A stretch of DNA of 64,000 nt from Daedaleopsis sinensis (Eukaryota > Basidiomycota > Agaricomycetes > Polyporales > Polyporaceae). Location: positions 4,898,001-4,962,000 of the forward strand of contig CM066300.1 of the NCBI GenBank assembly GCA_033807695.1, given 5' to 3'. Below the pieces are notes generated by a model. That model saw only the letters and a program-made list of their open reading frames with translations. It searched no databases and had not been told where the DNA came from. Of the stretch, positions 34,087 to 44,744 are shown one piece after another. The position numbers were made by a program, and so were the translations under genes. Numbering within the stretch: position 1 is the first letter of the stretch; the number at the start of each line of letters is the position of its first letter.

Positions 34087-34118
34087 GGTTCTGCAAAAAA
34101 ACACATTTTTGCAGAACC
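34087..34118. repeat. 13 bp perfect hairpin, insertion-like
   Basis: GGTTCTGCAAAAA and its exact reverse complement are separated by six bases. It sits precisely where the adjacent gene's coding homology ends. A related TTCTGCAAAAAT string occurs near 33614. It may be a foldback or MITE remnant. Confidence 0.55.
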
Positions 34119-34807
34119 GCCCGGATGATAGTAGACGACTGTCTCCTGCTCGGGATAGTCGCCATATTGAACAGCGGTGACGAGCGCGGCAGTGACCGGA
34201 ATCTTGTAGAAGGTCGGCACGGTACCCCTCATCGTGATCCCGGGGAAGACTTTGCTGTCGAGAGGAGGTGGCCCGAGGGCTCGCATGCGTGTGTTGTTGT
34301 TGGCGGAAAAGGCTGCGATCGCTTTCGCGATGAGCAGAGGGACTGGATCAGGGCCGTCTACGTGCTGTTTATCTTCTTGAACGAGGAGGAGGATGTCGAC
34401 GGCGTCCATGATGCAGACGTCCGTTTTCGCATGCTTCATCTCACCACATACCAATAACTGGAGATTCTTCCTGGTCCTCACGGCCTCTACCCATATCGAA
34501 GCCCACATAGTGGAGTACCCTGAATAGCTCAACAGCAAAATCCACCACAGCGGACTCCTCCAAGTCCTCGTCCAACGGAGCCATAGCAACTTGATCCATG
34601 GTGCGCAAGAGGGCGAACGACTGATCTTGGTGGGTAGCGGTGGCATCAGGGGCAGTGAGCACCTCAGTGTCGACTTGGGGTTGGGGGAGAACAGGCATGC
34701 CGAAGAAAGTTGGTGAATCTTGGTACTCCACCCTGATGTTATAGGCGTGCAGATCGTTGGGAGTCCAGTCGTTGCCAGACTTGGAGGAGCGTTTGAGGTT
34801 GGCCATC
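34100..34807 (-). pseudogene. 'NDWTPNDL' family gene, broken
   Basis: This belongs to a protein family I know as abundant in Agaricomycete genomes, of unknown function. It starts MANLKRSSKSGNDWTPNDL, AYNIRVEYQDSPTFFGMPVL and continues to FAVELFRVLHYVGF. The family continues with a VRTRK block, which is here in another frame (VEAVRTRKNLQLLVCGEMKH, AKTDVCIMDAVDILLLVQED), so a frameshift lies near 34490. No intron fits the gap. Further on, ITMRGTVPTFYKIPVTAALV is intact, but the protein breaks off at YYHPGGSA, where a hairpin (34087-34118) and unrelated sequence follow. I read it as a pseudogene truncated by an insertion. Confidence 0.65.
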
Positions 34808-34849
34808 CTGCGGATGAATAGGGGCGAAGACGCAGTCACTGAGTATTGT

Positions 34850-35254
34850 GGACGGAAAGCGTACGATCGTGGTTACAATATGTGAGCCCGCATCTCCGAA
34901 CGAAAGTTTCGTGCTCCGTCCATGTTCTTCTCAAAGTTGTTCAGTCTCCGCGTGAATATCAATCTCGCCTGTCGAGTCTGAGAATCATCACCGTAGTTGT
35001 AGTACGTTCAATGTCGCTTACTGCTAATGATATCTCATAGTCAGGCATGAGCATATCCTCATCTAAGCATGAGTGCTCTTGCCAACTCCCCGGCGACTCG
35101 GGTTGACCGAACGTTGAACGTTGAACGTAGACCTGCCAGGCACACTCTGATTGAGGACACGATGCCAAACTGATCAGTCAGCGATTAATAGGACATGAAA
35201 GAGTGAATAACACCGCCCTCCGGGCATACCTGTCCTCGAACGAAACATGGGAAA
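34850..35254. other. intergenic, nothing recognised
   Basis: Upstream flank of the broken gene; no coding signal or motif. Confidence 0.4.
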
Positions 35255-35372
35255 GATAAGATATAAGATAGGATAAGATAAGGCGTGTAGGATAAGATCA
35301 GATAGTAGGTGTACAGGATAAGATAAGATAGTAGGCGTATAGGATAAGATAAGATAGTAGGCGTACCGGGAG
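35255..35372. repeat. GATAAGATA minisatellite
   Basis: Three to four imperfect copies of a ~28 bp unit built on AGGATAAGATAAGATAGTAGGCGT, preceded by a denser ATAAGATA run. Non-coding. Confidence 0.8.
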
Positions 35373-35901
35373 TCGGGATACATACGACGGCCCGGATGGC
35401 GCGCGAGGAAAGATTACTCATAGCATTCACATAATAAACTGCAGCATAAGATCTTCACAGCCACCGACTGCAGCATTCCCACAAGCCGATCCTCTTCTCC
35501 CCCTACTATAAGTCTATTCCTCTATACTCGCAGCGACCGTCCGCCTCGTTCATAAGCCTCCTACTGGTCCCATCCACCTCAACTTCGCATTCCCAGCGAG
35601 AAGACGCGACCCGACTGCGACACCACGACGCGCACGCAACACCGCGGGACAGGTCGAGAACGCCGCGAGGCACGCGGCGTTCTTCCTTCAAAATGTAAGT
35701 GCTTCTCGCGAGTCCACATAGCCCGCCCCGTTCTGGCGTTGTCGGGCGGCGCGCGTACGTACGAGCTCTTCCATTCCTCGCCGCACGGGGACGTCTCGTC
35801 TTTTAAGACCGTCCGCGACCGCAGCACGCAACCCACCATCCCCACCTTTTCCCCCTTCATTTCTGGCCCCCCTCCTCTTCGTCCTTTCTCCCCCCAACAA
35901 C

Positions 35902-36852
35902 ATGTCCGTCCCTCCCGAGACTGTCGACTCCCCCGCGACTCGCAGGTACGTCCTCTACCCACGCGCGCCGGCGCGCCTGTTCGCTCTGCATTGGACACTA
36001 ACTAGGGATTGGGGTCGCGCCCAGCCCGTCCCCCGACCCCGCGCCTGCGCAAAACGAAAACGCCCGCGATGGGTCAGCCTCCGACTCTTCCGCGAACGCG
36101 TCCGATGCCTCAGGCCCGCGCGCAGAGGTTCCCGCCCCAATGAGGCCCCAGGAGGAGCGTTCTGCAGTCGTCAGGTCGGTGACCGCACCGTACGTACCCA
36201 ACTTATCTCGTCGCCCCTTCACGTTTCACCAACATCAAGCACGCGTTCGAAGCATCGCGAGGGCGTCCCCTCCCCCCGTCGAGATCATTACGACTCCGGC
36301 CACCGCGCAGTGCGTTTTCCCTCCCCTCCTCCCTTCGAGTATCTGCCACTGACACGACAAGCGGCAGGCGTACGCCCGCTACCGGCCCCATCCGGACCAA
36401 CCAGCAGCCGCCAATGGGTCCGTACGCGGTATCTAGGACGTCCGCAGTCGTCGCTGACATACGTTCTCTTCATCTCGCAGGATACTGGGCTTTCCCGGCC
36501 ATGCAAGTCGGCGCCGCGAACATTGGCGGTTCCCCCTCGCTGCCTGTCATGCCGGCGGCCTACATGGTTCCTGTCTTCCTGTACCCGGCATTCCCTGTCG
36601 CCTACCCGTACGCACAGGGTGGAAACGGCGCGAACAACGCGAACCAGTCGACGCGCGCTCCGACGCGCGGCTACGCCCCCTACCCCACGCAGCCAGTCGC
36701 TGGTCCGTCCGTGAGTCGCGCGCCCGCCGACTTGTCTGTTTTCTTGGCTTACCTGCGTCCTACAGTCCCAAACCGACCAAGGCAGCAACGGCGGCGCCCG
36801 GGGCCGTTCCCGCAAGTCCGCCCGTGATGAGAAGCGCAAGGAGAAGAAGTAA
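35902..36852 (+). CDS. small low-complexity protein, multi-exon
   Basis: The start MSVPPETVDSPATR at 35902 is followed by a GTACGT intron and an exon reading GVAPSPSPDPAPAQNENARD, ASDSSANASDASGPRAEVPA. Later exons give RTPATGPIRTNQQPPMGPYA, GYWAFPAMQVGAANIGGSPS, VFLYPAFPVAYPYAQGGNG. A final exon after GTGAGT...CTACAG gives SQTDQGSNGGARGRSRKSAR and a basic end DEKRKEKK. Tyr/Pro/Gly-rich segments plus an RG-like basic tail suggest an RNA-binding or condensate-prone protein, but this is inference from composition. The second and third introns were placed by consensus only. Confidence 0.55.
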
Positions 36853-37720
36853 TCATCGCGTATGAGCGCCAAGGCGGCGCCTCGTCGTATACTTGTTCGT
36901 TTTCTTGAGATGTACGTTTCGATATGTCGAGTCTCGCGAATCTAGTGTGTGCTCGGTGCAATCTACTACTCGTCGTTCATCGGTGCTCGGCACCTTTCGT
37001 CTCGCCGCTCCTCGTTGAGTGCATTCGACTCGCGTGTCTCTGTACATATATGATATGAGCTCCCGTTCTAACCACCACAATCACGTCGGCTCGGTCCATG
37101 CGTGCCTGTGGCGTACCCGGAGAAAGGGATCCGCGCGCGCGTTTGTCGATCGCGGCACCAACTCCGCTCCGCCGTGCTGTGAAATTGCGTCCCGATCTCG
37201 GTTACTGATCATTAATACTCGTGAACAGTACAAAACTTTTCTGCACCGGGCCGAGAGTTTACCGTCTCCGACCGCCCGACTGGGTAGCATGTGCACCGTC
37301 TCGTTCGTACCAGGCTGGTCCGTGTACCGCCACTTCGGGCGCACCCACCACTCCACGCACCCCACGCACTACACGTACCACTGGTCGGGCTCGCGAGCGG
37401 CGAATCCAATCCAAACGCGTCGCCGATAGTGCGTCTCGCGCGTCTCTGATTCGAATGATGCTCATCTCGAACGCGCACGCGACCGCCGAGGACGTATCGT
37501 CTTCCACCTGGACAGACAACTGCGGATTGCTGACCGTCTAGCATCTGACTTTCGAGCTTTTAGATCCTCCTCGCGACCTTTTCTTCGCCTGCAGGCAGGT
37601 CGGCTTTCACGATTGACCTTCACGCGACGCCAAGTTCAATTATCAGTCAAACCCATCGCTGCATTTCGTGAGTCTTTCTCTTGCGTCTCCTCCCTCCACG
37701 TCCCCCTCATTCTCTCTAGA
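36853..37720. other. intergenic / eIF4G 5' leader
   Basis: No gene is called. The last part (from about 37540) is a pyrimidine-rich leader typical of a highly expressed housekeeping gene; an intron in the 5' UTR is possible. Confidence 0.4.
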
Positions 37721-40700
37721 ATGAGCAAATCGTCAACGGCTACTGTACCAAAGACGTCGTCGCGGCTACCGTCTAAGTCAGCTTGGGCAAAAGGCCCGCC
37801 AGCGAACACTTCGACAGCGTCGTCGCCCCGACCACAATCGCCCGCTCCTTCTGTGACCTCTCCTTCAACCACCCACTCTAGACGACCGAGTACGTTAAGC
37901 CAAGCTGTACAGGGTGTAGCGTTCAAAGATGGAGCACGCACACCGACTACTGCCACAAAACCAGGTGCGTCCCGCCCTTCCTGTACCCCTTTTGCACCGC
38001 CCCAGAGATCTCACACGTCTCCAGGCTCATCGGTGACCTTTGGGTCCATAGATGATGCCTCAGCACCTATATCGTCATCACCTGCCACAGTACCCACCAT
38101 CAAACCCGAGGGGATCAAGTCGTTCGGGAGCGTACCGGCACATCCATCTAACGGGAAGATGCATACGCGGACGACGTCGTTTTCGACTGGAACACCTCCG
38201 TCGATTGCCTCGGCAGCTTCATCATCCGCCGTGCCTTCTACCGCATCTACATCTGCCTCATCTTCTGCTGCTCCATCCGCGCCGACTCTATCATCGACTC
38301 CTAGTCGTACAAAGTTCGACGTCAAAAGTCTCTTCCGAAACAAGAGCTCCGATGCCCCTTCTACTTCCACCCCCGCCTTGGCCTCACCTTTCACTCGTCC
38401 CGCTCCGCTTCCTCAGTCCTCATTGCCACCTGCAGGACAACATTCACATCAGCCATCGCTTTCTCAAATACCCTGCAATTCCGGCACCACTCCCATCGGC
38501 CCTGGCTACCGCTCGCATCATCGAAGACATCGGAAGCATCCAGTATCCCGAGGGCATCATGAGCCCCAAGCTTGAGCTTGACACCAACGCGAAGCAGGGC
38601 AAGTTCCGGTGCGTGTTGTTTCCAGCTACTCGGTCCAGCCGGCATTGACGAATTGTTGTCCAGATATGATCGCGATTTCCTCCTCCAGTTCATGGCCGTC
38701 TGCAAGGAGAAGCCCGATTCACTCCCACCTCTTGACGCAATCGGTCTCGAGCCCACTGATCAGACATTCGCCATGACTCGCGGCGGCTCGCACGGGCGGC
38801 GCACATCGTCCTCCGCAGTGCCACCTAGCCGGCAGGCTTCAGTCGGACTCGGCATATCTGGATTCAAGCAGCCGCCTCCGAATCCTTTCACTATGGGACA
38901 GTTCTCGACTCCGACGCAGAAGCTGGCCACCAGCGAGGAACGCTTCGCCGCTTCCAGCCGCTCTACGTCCATGTCCGTCAACCCGGCAGGCATGCCATTC
39001 GGCCGTCCATCTCCCATGGTCCGCTCATCGAGTCAGGGCGGTCCCGGACACTCGAGCAGCGGTTGCACGGAGGAGTCAGCGTGGGGGCAAGAGGGACAAG
39101 GAGCGCCCCGGTACTGGTCAATCTGGCCAAGGCAGCTCTTTCGGTCCATCATCGAATCTCGGCCCCGGGATGCTCGAGCCTGTGGCGCCTCTCGAGGTAT
39201 CCGCGAACCGATGGACGCCGGCAAGTGTCAGCAAGAAGGGCCCGTCCGTGGAACAAGACTCCCCAGAGGTCGTAGATCGCAAGGTCCGCGCGCTGCTGAA
39301 CAAGCTGACCATGGAGAGATTCGACTGCATCTCCGACCAAATCATCGAATGGGCCAACAAGTCTGAGAAGGAGAAGGACGGCAGGAGGCTAATCCAAGTC
39401 ATTCGACTGGTGTTCGAGAAGGCGACGGACGAAGCGACCTGGTCCGAGATGTACGCGCGCTTGTGTAGGAAGATGATGGAGCAGATCAGCCCGGACGTCC
39501 ACGACGATGGTATCAAGAACGCCGAGGGCAAGCCCATCGCTGGCGGTCAGCTCTTCCGGAAGTACCTCCTGAATCGCTGTCAAGAGGACTTCGAGCGTGG
39601 CTGGGTCGCGAAGAAGGCCACTGCCGCGGCTGCTGCGACGAAGGCGAGCGAGGATAAGGCTGCGAAGGCTGCCGCCGAGAAGGATGGGGGGGGGGATAGT
39701 ACGTTATCTGAATAGTACTACGCCGCTCAGAAGGCAAAGCGTCAGGGCCTCGGTCTCATCAAGTTCATCGGAGAGCTCTTCAAGCTGCAAATGCTTACCG
39801 AACGTATCATGCACGAGTGTGTCAAGAAGCTTTTGGGCAACGTCGAAAACCCCGAGGAAAAGGAGATTGAGAGCCTGTGCAAGCTCCTGACGACCGTCGG
39901 GCAGAGTCTCGATCCTGTGAAGGCCCGCGCACACATGGACGTGTACTTCACACGCATGAAGGAGTCGACGAAGAGCCCCAACGTCAATTCGCGCGTGCAG
40001 TTCATGCTGCAGGTCAGTTGTCGACGCATTCTGTGCATGGAGGCTTTGCTGACCGTGTTGCCAGGATATCATCGAGTTGCGTGAGCGCAAGTGGATACAT
40101 CGGAATGCAATGGCCGCGCCGACGACTATCGCTGCCCTTCACGAACAGGTATGTGCCCAGCGCAACGATCGGTTTAGGAGACGCTCATCCGGATTCCGCT
40201 AGGCTGCGAAGGAGAAGGTCTTGCAAGAGAAGGAGGCTTTCAACCGCACTTTGAGCATGTCGCGTGGTGGCTCAAGACGTGGTGGCGAGCGTGGCGACCA
40301 CTCTCAGGTCGGTCCGGACGGTTGGGCCGTCGCCGGCGGTCCTGCTGCTCGTCCCCCTCCCAAGGCTGGAGACCTGTCTCAGTTCGGCAAGATCAACAAG
40401 GCGACACCGATGACGTTCGGTCCCAGGTCGGTGTTCCAGAAGGGCGACAGAACGAAGAGTCGCGAGTCTACCATCCGCGCGGGCTCAAGCAACATGTCCT
40501 CGATGCTCGGCCAGACAGACATCACTGCTGAGGTCACGTCCGGCAAGTCGAGTCGCCCGCCAAGTCGCAAGAACAGCATCGACCTTGGGTCCGGTGGTGC
40601 GCCCGACGTAGCGTCAGGGGCCCCGCCCCAATGGAAGAGGCTGCAGTTGCTGCCCCGCAGTGTCCCTGTCGAGTCGAAGTCGGATGCTACCCTTGCTACG

Positions 40701-41171
40701 TCGACTGTCAACTCGGACGATGAGGGCGCGGAATCGGCATCTGGTGCTCCTTCGATGTCTGAGGAGGAGGCGAAGACTCGTATCAAGGAAGACTCGAAGG
40801 AGTTCATGGCCATCCGCGACCTCAACGAGGCTGAGGTCTACTTCACGAAGCTCTCCTCCGAGTGGCGGCATCTCCTCGTCGACAAGCTCGTCACCCAGGC
40901 GATCGAGTCGAAGGAGGCGGATGCACAGTTGGTCACGGACCTCTTCGACCGCGCCGCGTCGAAGAACCTTTGCTCGCCTGCGTCGATCGAGGAGGGCTTC
41001 ACGCCTACGATCGAGATCATTGACGACATCGTCATCGATGCACCGAAGGCGTTGGACCTGCTTGCCAAGATGATGCGGGGAGCGCACTTGCGTACCGACG
41101 AGGAGCGTCGGACGCGGCTTGCTAGCAAGTCGGAGTTCAGTTCGGACAAGTTGCTCAGATTGTCATCATAG
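37721..41171 (+). CDS. translation initiation factor eIF4G
   Basis: eIF4G scaffolds eIF4E, eIF4A and poly(A)-binding protein on mRNA caps. The N-terminal ~240 residues are Ser/Pro-rich. A conserved block reads ATARIIEDIGSIQYPEGI, YDRDFLLQFMAVCKEKPDSL. The MIF4G domain follows (VRALLNKLTMERFDCISDQI to YFTRMKESTKSPNVNSRVQF), then introns at about 40013 and 40150, a Gly/Arg-rich stretch, GDLSQFGKINKATPMTFGP, and a C-terminal MA3 domain (ELYF-like EAEVYFTKLSSEWRHLLVDK...). The frame shows three breaks. One near 38416-38452 is bridged by a 37 nt GT..AG. One near 39040-39070 is bridged by a 28 nt GT..AG. The third is an in-frame TAG at 39713, right before the conserved YYAAQKAKRQGLGLIKF. Either the assembly has errors here or this copy is damaged. 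No other candidate identity. Confidence 0.85.
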
Positions 41172-41849
41172 ACGATCACGCATCTTCACTTCTCTATCCT
41201 GTAGTGCATATCCCCATCGGGCCCTGCCTTCCTTGCCATCTGCCTGGCTTTCTGCTGTTCTTTGCCGCGACCCCCGTGTTTTCATCTGCACTCTTACGTC
41301 TTGGTGTCTCGTATTCCACGCATATTCGCGCTGGTGTCTGCATAGTGTACCACGTCAGCGTCGCGCAATAGACAAGACCGGACTGCCCTACCGACAGAAT
41401 CGAAACACTCGCGTAGCGTCTCTGATCGACGCTGGTGCAGTCACGTCCGGTGCTCACGGAGGGAGCACATCGACATTCGAAGTTACTGCGTTGATGCGGA
41501 CAGAGTCACGGACCGTGTGTCGAGACTTACATCGCGCACGGACCCGCCGGTCGGGAGGCATGTCCGCGGGCGACGTCGTGAGCACGCTCGGGTCGCGCAA
41601 AGGGCGGCGAGGGTACGGAGGAGCCTGTGGGCCGCCACGCGTCGACCGAAACGCTGCGCGTGCGCCGGGAACCATCGGCGCACTCTACATGTTCATTTGC
41701 AATGCGAGCAGACCAAATTGTGGCATATTTTGTCATCGACGCGCTCGCTGGCTTGAGACTGCAGCATAACACATACACTTCTGTCGGCCAAGAGTTACAC
41801 GGGTGGCCGCTAGTACTCATGACCCGCGGCGCGCGGCGCGCACCTAACA
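41172..41849. other. eIF4G 3' flank, no gene
   Basis: Only short frames; probably the 3' UTR of eIF4G and decayed DNA. Confidence 0.4.
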
Positions 41850-42300
41850 CCTGCTGCCGTCCTCTCGACTACCTATACACGTTGCTCGGTCGAGTCCGAG
41901 GGGACGACATGCCCATCCTTCGCCCATTCTGGTACGCCTTCCCCGAGGACACCCGCACCTTCTGCGTCGACAACTAGTTTCCCTTCGGGTTGTCGGTCAC
42001 TGTCCCCCGCGCTCGAGTACTACCGAAGGCGCCCGCGTGCACCGTCAACTGACCGGTGCGGGTATCTCGGTGGCAATCCCCAGTGGCTCGCGTCGAGATC
42101 GCGACGATGACGACGGAGCCGCACACGCGGAATCTCGAGCTCCTCGTGGATCTGGGAGTCGCTGGGCGCTTCTGGTTCGTTCTATGTCGATGACGGGATG
42201 TCGGTCGCTCACGACAGGACGTCGAGGGTGTTGATTGAGCGCCGTGCGGTACAGTTCGGACTCGAACAGCCGTTGCGACAACGCAAAGTCAGTTCCCGGC
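41850..42300 (+). pseudogene. GH31 alpha-glucosidase relic
   Basis: A plus-strand frame reads DYLYTLLGRVRGDDMPILRP, FWYAFPEDTRTFCVDN, which matches the GH31 segment 'LYTLF..A..TG.PILRPMWYEFP.D..TF.ID'. A TAG then stands where the family has Gln, followed by FPFGLSVTVP. About 150 nt later, in other frames, come PHTRNLELLVDLG and GSFYVDDGMSVAHDRTSRVL, resembling the C-terminal 'G.LY.DDG.S' block. Nothing of the catalytic core (upstream) is seen. It is a decayed fragment of a glucosidase-like enzyme. Confidence 0.6.
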
Positions 42301-42524
42301 CATCCACATCCACCACGTGGCAAGACAAACACATACTCGGAGCGTAATCGGGCGTCGTTAATGCGAGCGGCCCGGATTCGATCGTCGGCACTCGGAACAG
42401 GTCGGTGTCCTGTTCCCATTGCTTTCCGCGATACACTCGCAGCAGGCGACCGAGTCCGGGTGTACCCTCAACCGTAGCGTCGGGCTTCTTCCGGATGGGA
42501 TTCACGTCATCTATGTTAGTGGCT

Positions 42525-43660
42525 GCCGTACATGGTACCCACACACACCGAGCCTCGTCAGTCGCGCGCGAGGCTCAGTGTGTGTGCTCGAACATATGAG
42601 GGACTCACCTCGGAATCATGTGCGAGGGGCAGCTGGGTACCGGATTCACGTGGGTCCGATGTGCTTGATCCGGATGCGGCCATGCATGGTACAGACCCCG
42701 AGTCTCGTCGGTCGCTGGCCGCGGGGCTCGGTGGGTGTGATCGAACACACGAGGAACTCACGATGAAGTTGTCCTTGTCGACATCGTCATCGTCGTCTCT
42801 CCTCACAGCCGCCCTCTCATCGTCCCAGATGTTGTGAATGTCCTGCACACGCGGGAAGCTCTCGTCGTCCAAATCGTCGTCCGACGACTCGCTGCCGGGA
42901 GCGGAGAAACCACGCGCGCGACCTTTGTAAGGTGATGAATCACCTGCGGGTATAGAGAGTGGGATGGGACCCATACCGATCGCAGAACACAGCGGGGGAA
43001 TCTGGGGCACCTCGGGGTCGTGCTTGCGAGGCTTGGAGGTGAGCCACCCATCGTTCGTGATGGTAAAACTATGAGGACGAACACATAGTGAGCGTTCATC
43101 CCGTATTGTTTATATGACTTTCTGTTCCAGTATTTCTTCGTTCGTAGTGCTTCGCGTCTGCGGCGAACCCCCATTTCCGTGTCCTCTGCTCACCTGGATG
43201 GATGATACGCTTGCGCTGAGCCCAGGCTCGGTCAAGCGTAGCGTCCATCTGAGATGTTCAATGGGCTCGTCTCGGGCGGCCTTTGGAGAAGGTTCGCTGT
43301 GACTGTTGGCTATGCATGGTACACACACAGTATATGCTTGAAACCCACCTCGGCCACGTGCAGGGGAGCAGTTTGGTACCGCGTTCACGTGGGCGGGCGC
43401 AAGGTACGCTTGCGGCGAGCCCGTCTCCGGTGAAGCGTACCGTCGACGGGCTACCGTTGACCATGTCATGCACGGTACACACATGAACTGAGCCGGGCCC
43501 GGTCCAGCGTAGCGTCGACCGGCTCGCTGTGACCGTTGATCATGTTGTGGGCCACGCACGGTACGCACATACACTGAGCCTGCGCGGTCTCTGACGGGTC
43601 TTGGTGCGTGCTCGAAATGAGGAGCGCACCTCGGAGGAGCAGCTTGGTATCGGATGCACG
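42525..43660. repeat. degenerate dispersed/tandem repeat cluster
   Basis: At least five diverged copies share a core of a CATGGTAC(A/C)CACA-like string, then GAGCC.CG, then CTCGGTG.GTG, then TCGAACA, then a CACCTCGG segment and GAGCAGCTTGGTACCG. Copies start near 42530, 42685, 43316, 43467 and 43557. Spacing is irregular (about 90-155 nt where adjacent). The cluster interrupts a minus-strand exon-like segment. Confidence 0.6.
42768..43028 (-). CDS. hypothetical acidic exon
   Basis: A minus-strand segment reads PQIPPLCSAIGMGPIPLSIP, FSAPGSESSDDDLDDESFPR, VQDIHNIWDDERAAVRRDDD. It is strongly acidic and coding-like and is bounded by repeat copies. A further minus-strand stretch at 42544-42209 (GKQWEQDTDLFRVPTIESG) could belong to the same gene. 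No family recognised and no start or stop defined. Confidence 0.35.
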
Positions 43661-43908
43661 CGGCCAGCGGGCGAGTCGGGTCGGAATCGAGACTCGTGCT
43701 CGGTACGCGAGAAGGCGAGCTGCTAGTGCATAATCACAGTCGACGGGCGAGTACTCAGTGAGGGTTCTCTCGAGATGCACACGGTAGCAGACACACCTGT
43801 GATGCTCATTTCGCAACGAGACCGGAGGGGAGGAGGGGAGACAGTCGGACGCCAGAGTTCGAGCTCGCGTCGGATGGAGGAAAATCGGTTGTATATGTAT
43901 AGTATACA

Positions 43909-43960
43909 CACTCTCTGGCCAGAGACCGTCCTAATAGGACGATCCGTTGGCCAGAGAGTG
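43909..43960. repeat. 52 bp imperfect palindrome (TIR-like)
   Basis: CACTCTCTGGCCAGAGACC...GGCCAGAGAGTG folds on itself. The same unit occurs in inverted orientation at 44502-44549, so the pair could be termini of a ~640 bp non-autonomous element. Confidence 0.65.
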
Positions 43961-44501
43961 CGCGTCTTATCTTCCCCGGTCCCTCCCGCGTTCGTTTCGT
44001 CGCATCGGATCGTCCCCAAATTTGGGTGACGGCCTGTATCGTGTGTTCGCTGTTAGTTTGGAAGGTTATTCAGATGAGATACAACTTGCTTTGCCTACTT
44101 CTTGAAAGTGCTAGATTTGCAGTGAAGTCGTCAGAGACGCTCTCCGCCTCTGACCGTTCCGATGTGCCACGTTGGGCCATCAAAGGCACCATCAGCGCGG
44201 GACGGCAACGCGGCAACACCCGCCCCCGCAGTTTAAACGCCCGTCACCGACGGTAGCTCCCCGAAGAGGCAGTCCCGCCCTCCTCCACACCGAGGGCGCG
44301 ACGCGTCCCCTTCAATGATATACATGCTTCTATACATGCGAGATCCTTACTCGGGCTCTTGTGAGCACGAGCGCGCCCCCTACTATGTCGAAGAGCAAAG
44401 CAGTGCCGTGAACCTTGTCTGACGGTCTCACCTTGTCCATGTGCGCGCCATTACTTGCTCTCCCGCCCGCCAATCCTAGTCCTTGTAGAGCACAGCCGCT
44501 C

Positions 44502-44549
44502 CTCTGGCCGACAGATCGTCCTATTACGACGGTCTCTGGCCAGAGAGTG
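44502..44549. repeat. inverted copy of 43.9 kb palindrome
   Basis: The reverse complement begins CACTCTCTGGCCAGAGACC, matching 43909-43960 with a few mismatches and lacking the last four bases of one side. Confidence 0.65.
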
Positions 44550-44688
44550 TGTGGACGGCTCGGTATATACCTTGACTGCGTCGTGTACAACGTATTTCGA
44601 TGCTACGACTTGCACATGCTGAACTCGCTCACCTGCTGGTCAGCCCGAGACCCACCTTGTACCCTTCCGGCACCCCTACAGTTTGCAG

Positions 44689-44742
44689 CACCCTTCGACA
44701 CCTTTACAGTCTGCCACACCCTTCGACACCTTTACAGCCTGC
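44689..44742. repeat. 28 bp tandem duplication
   Basis: CACCCTTCGACACCTTTACAG plus seven bases repeated twice with one change, just upstream of the broken hydrolase gene. Confidence 0.75.
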
Positions 44743-44744
44743 CG

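Noticed and set aside
39670..39715. A longer intron from 39604 removing the eIF4G TAG
   Set aside because: It would delete a VAKKATAAAAATKASEDKAA block that is typical of basidiomycete eIF4G coding sequence.
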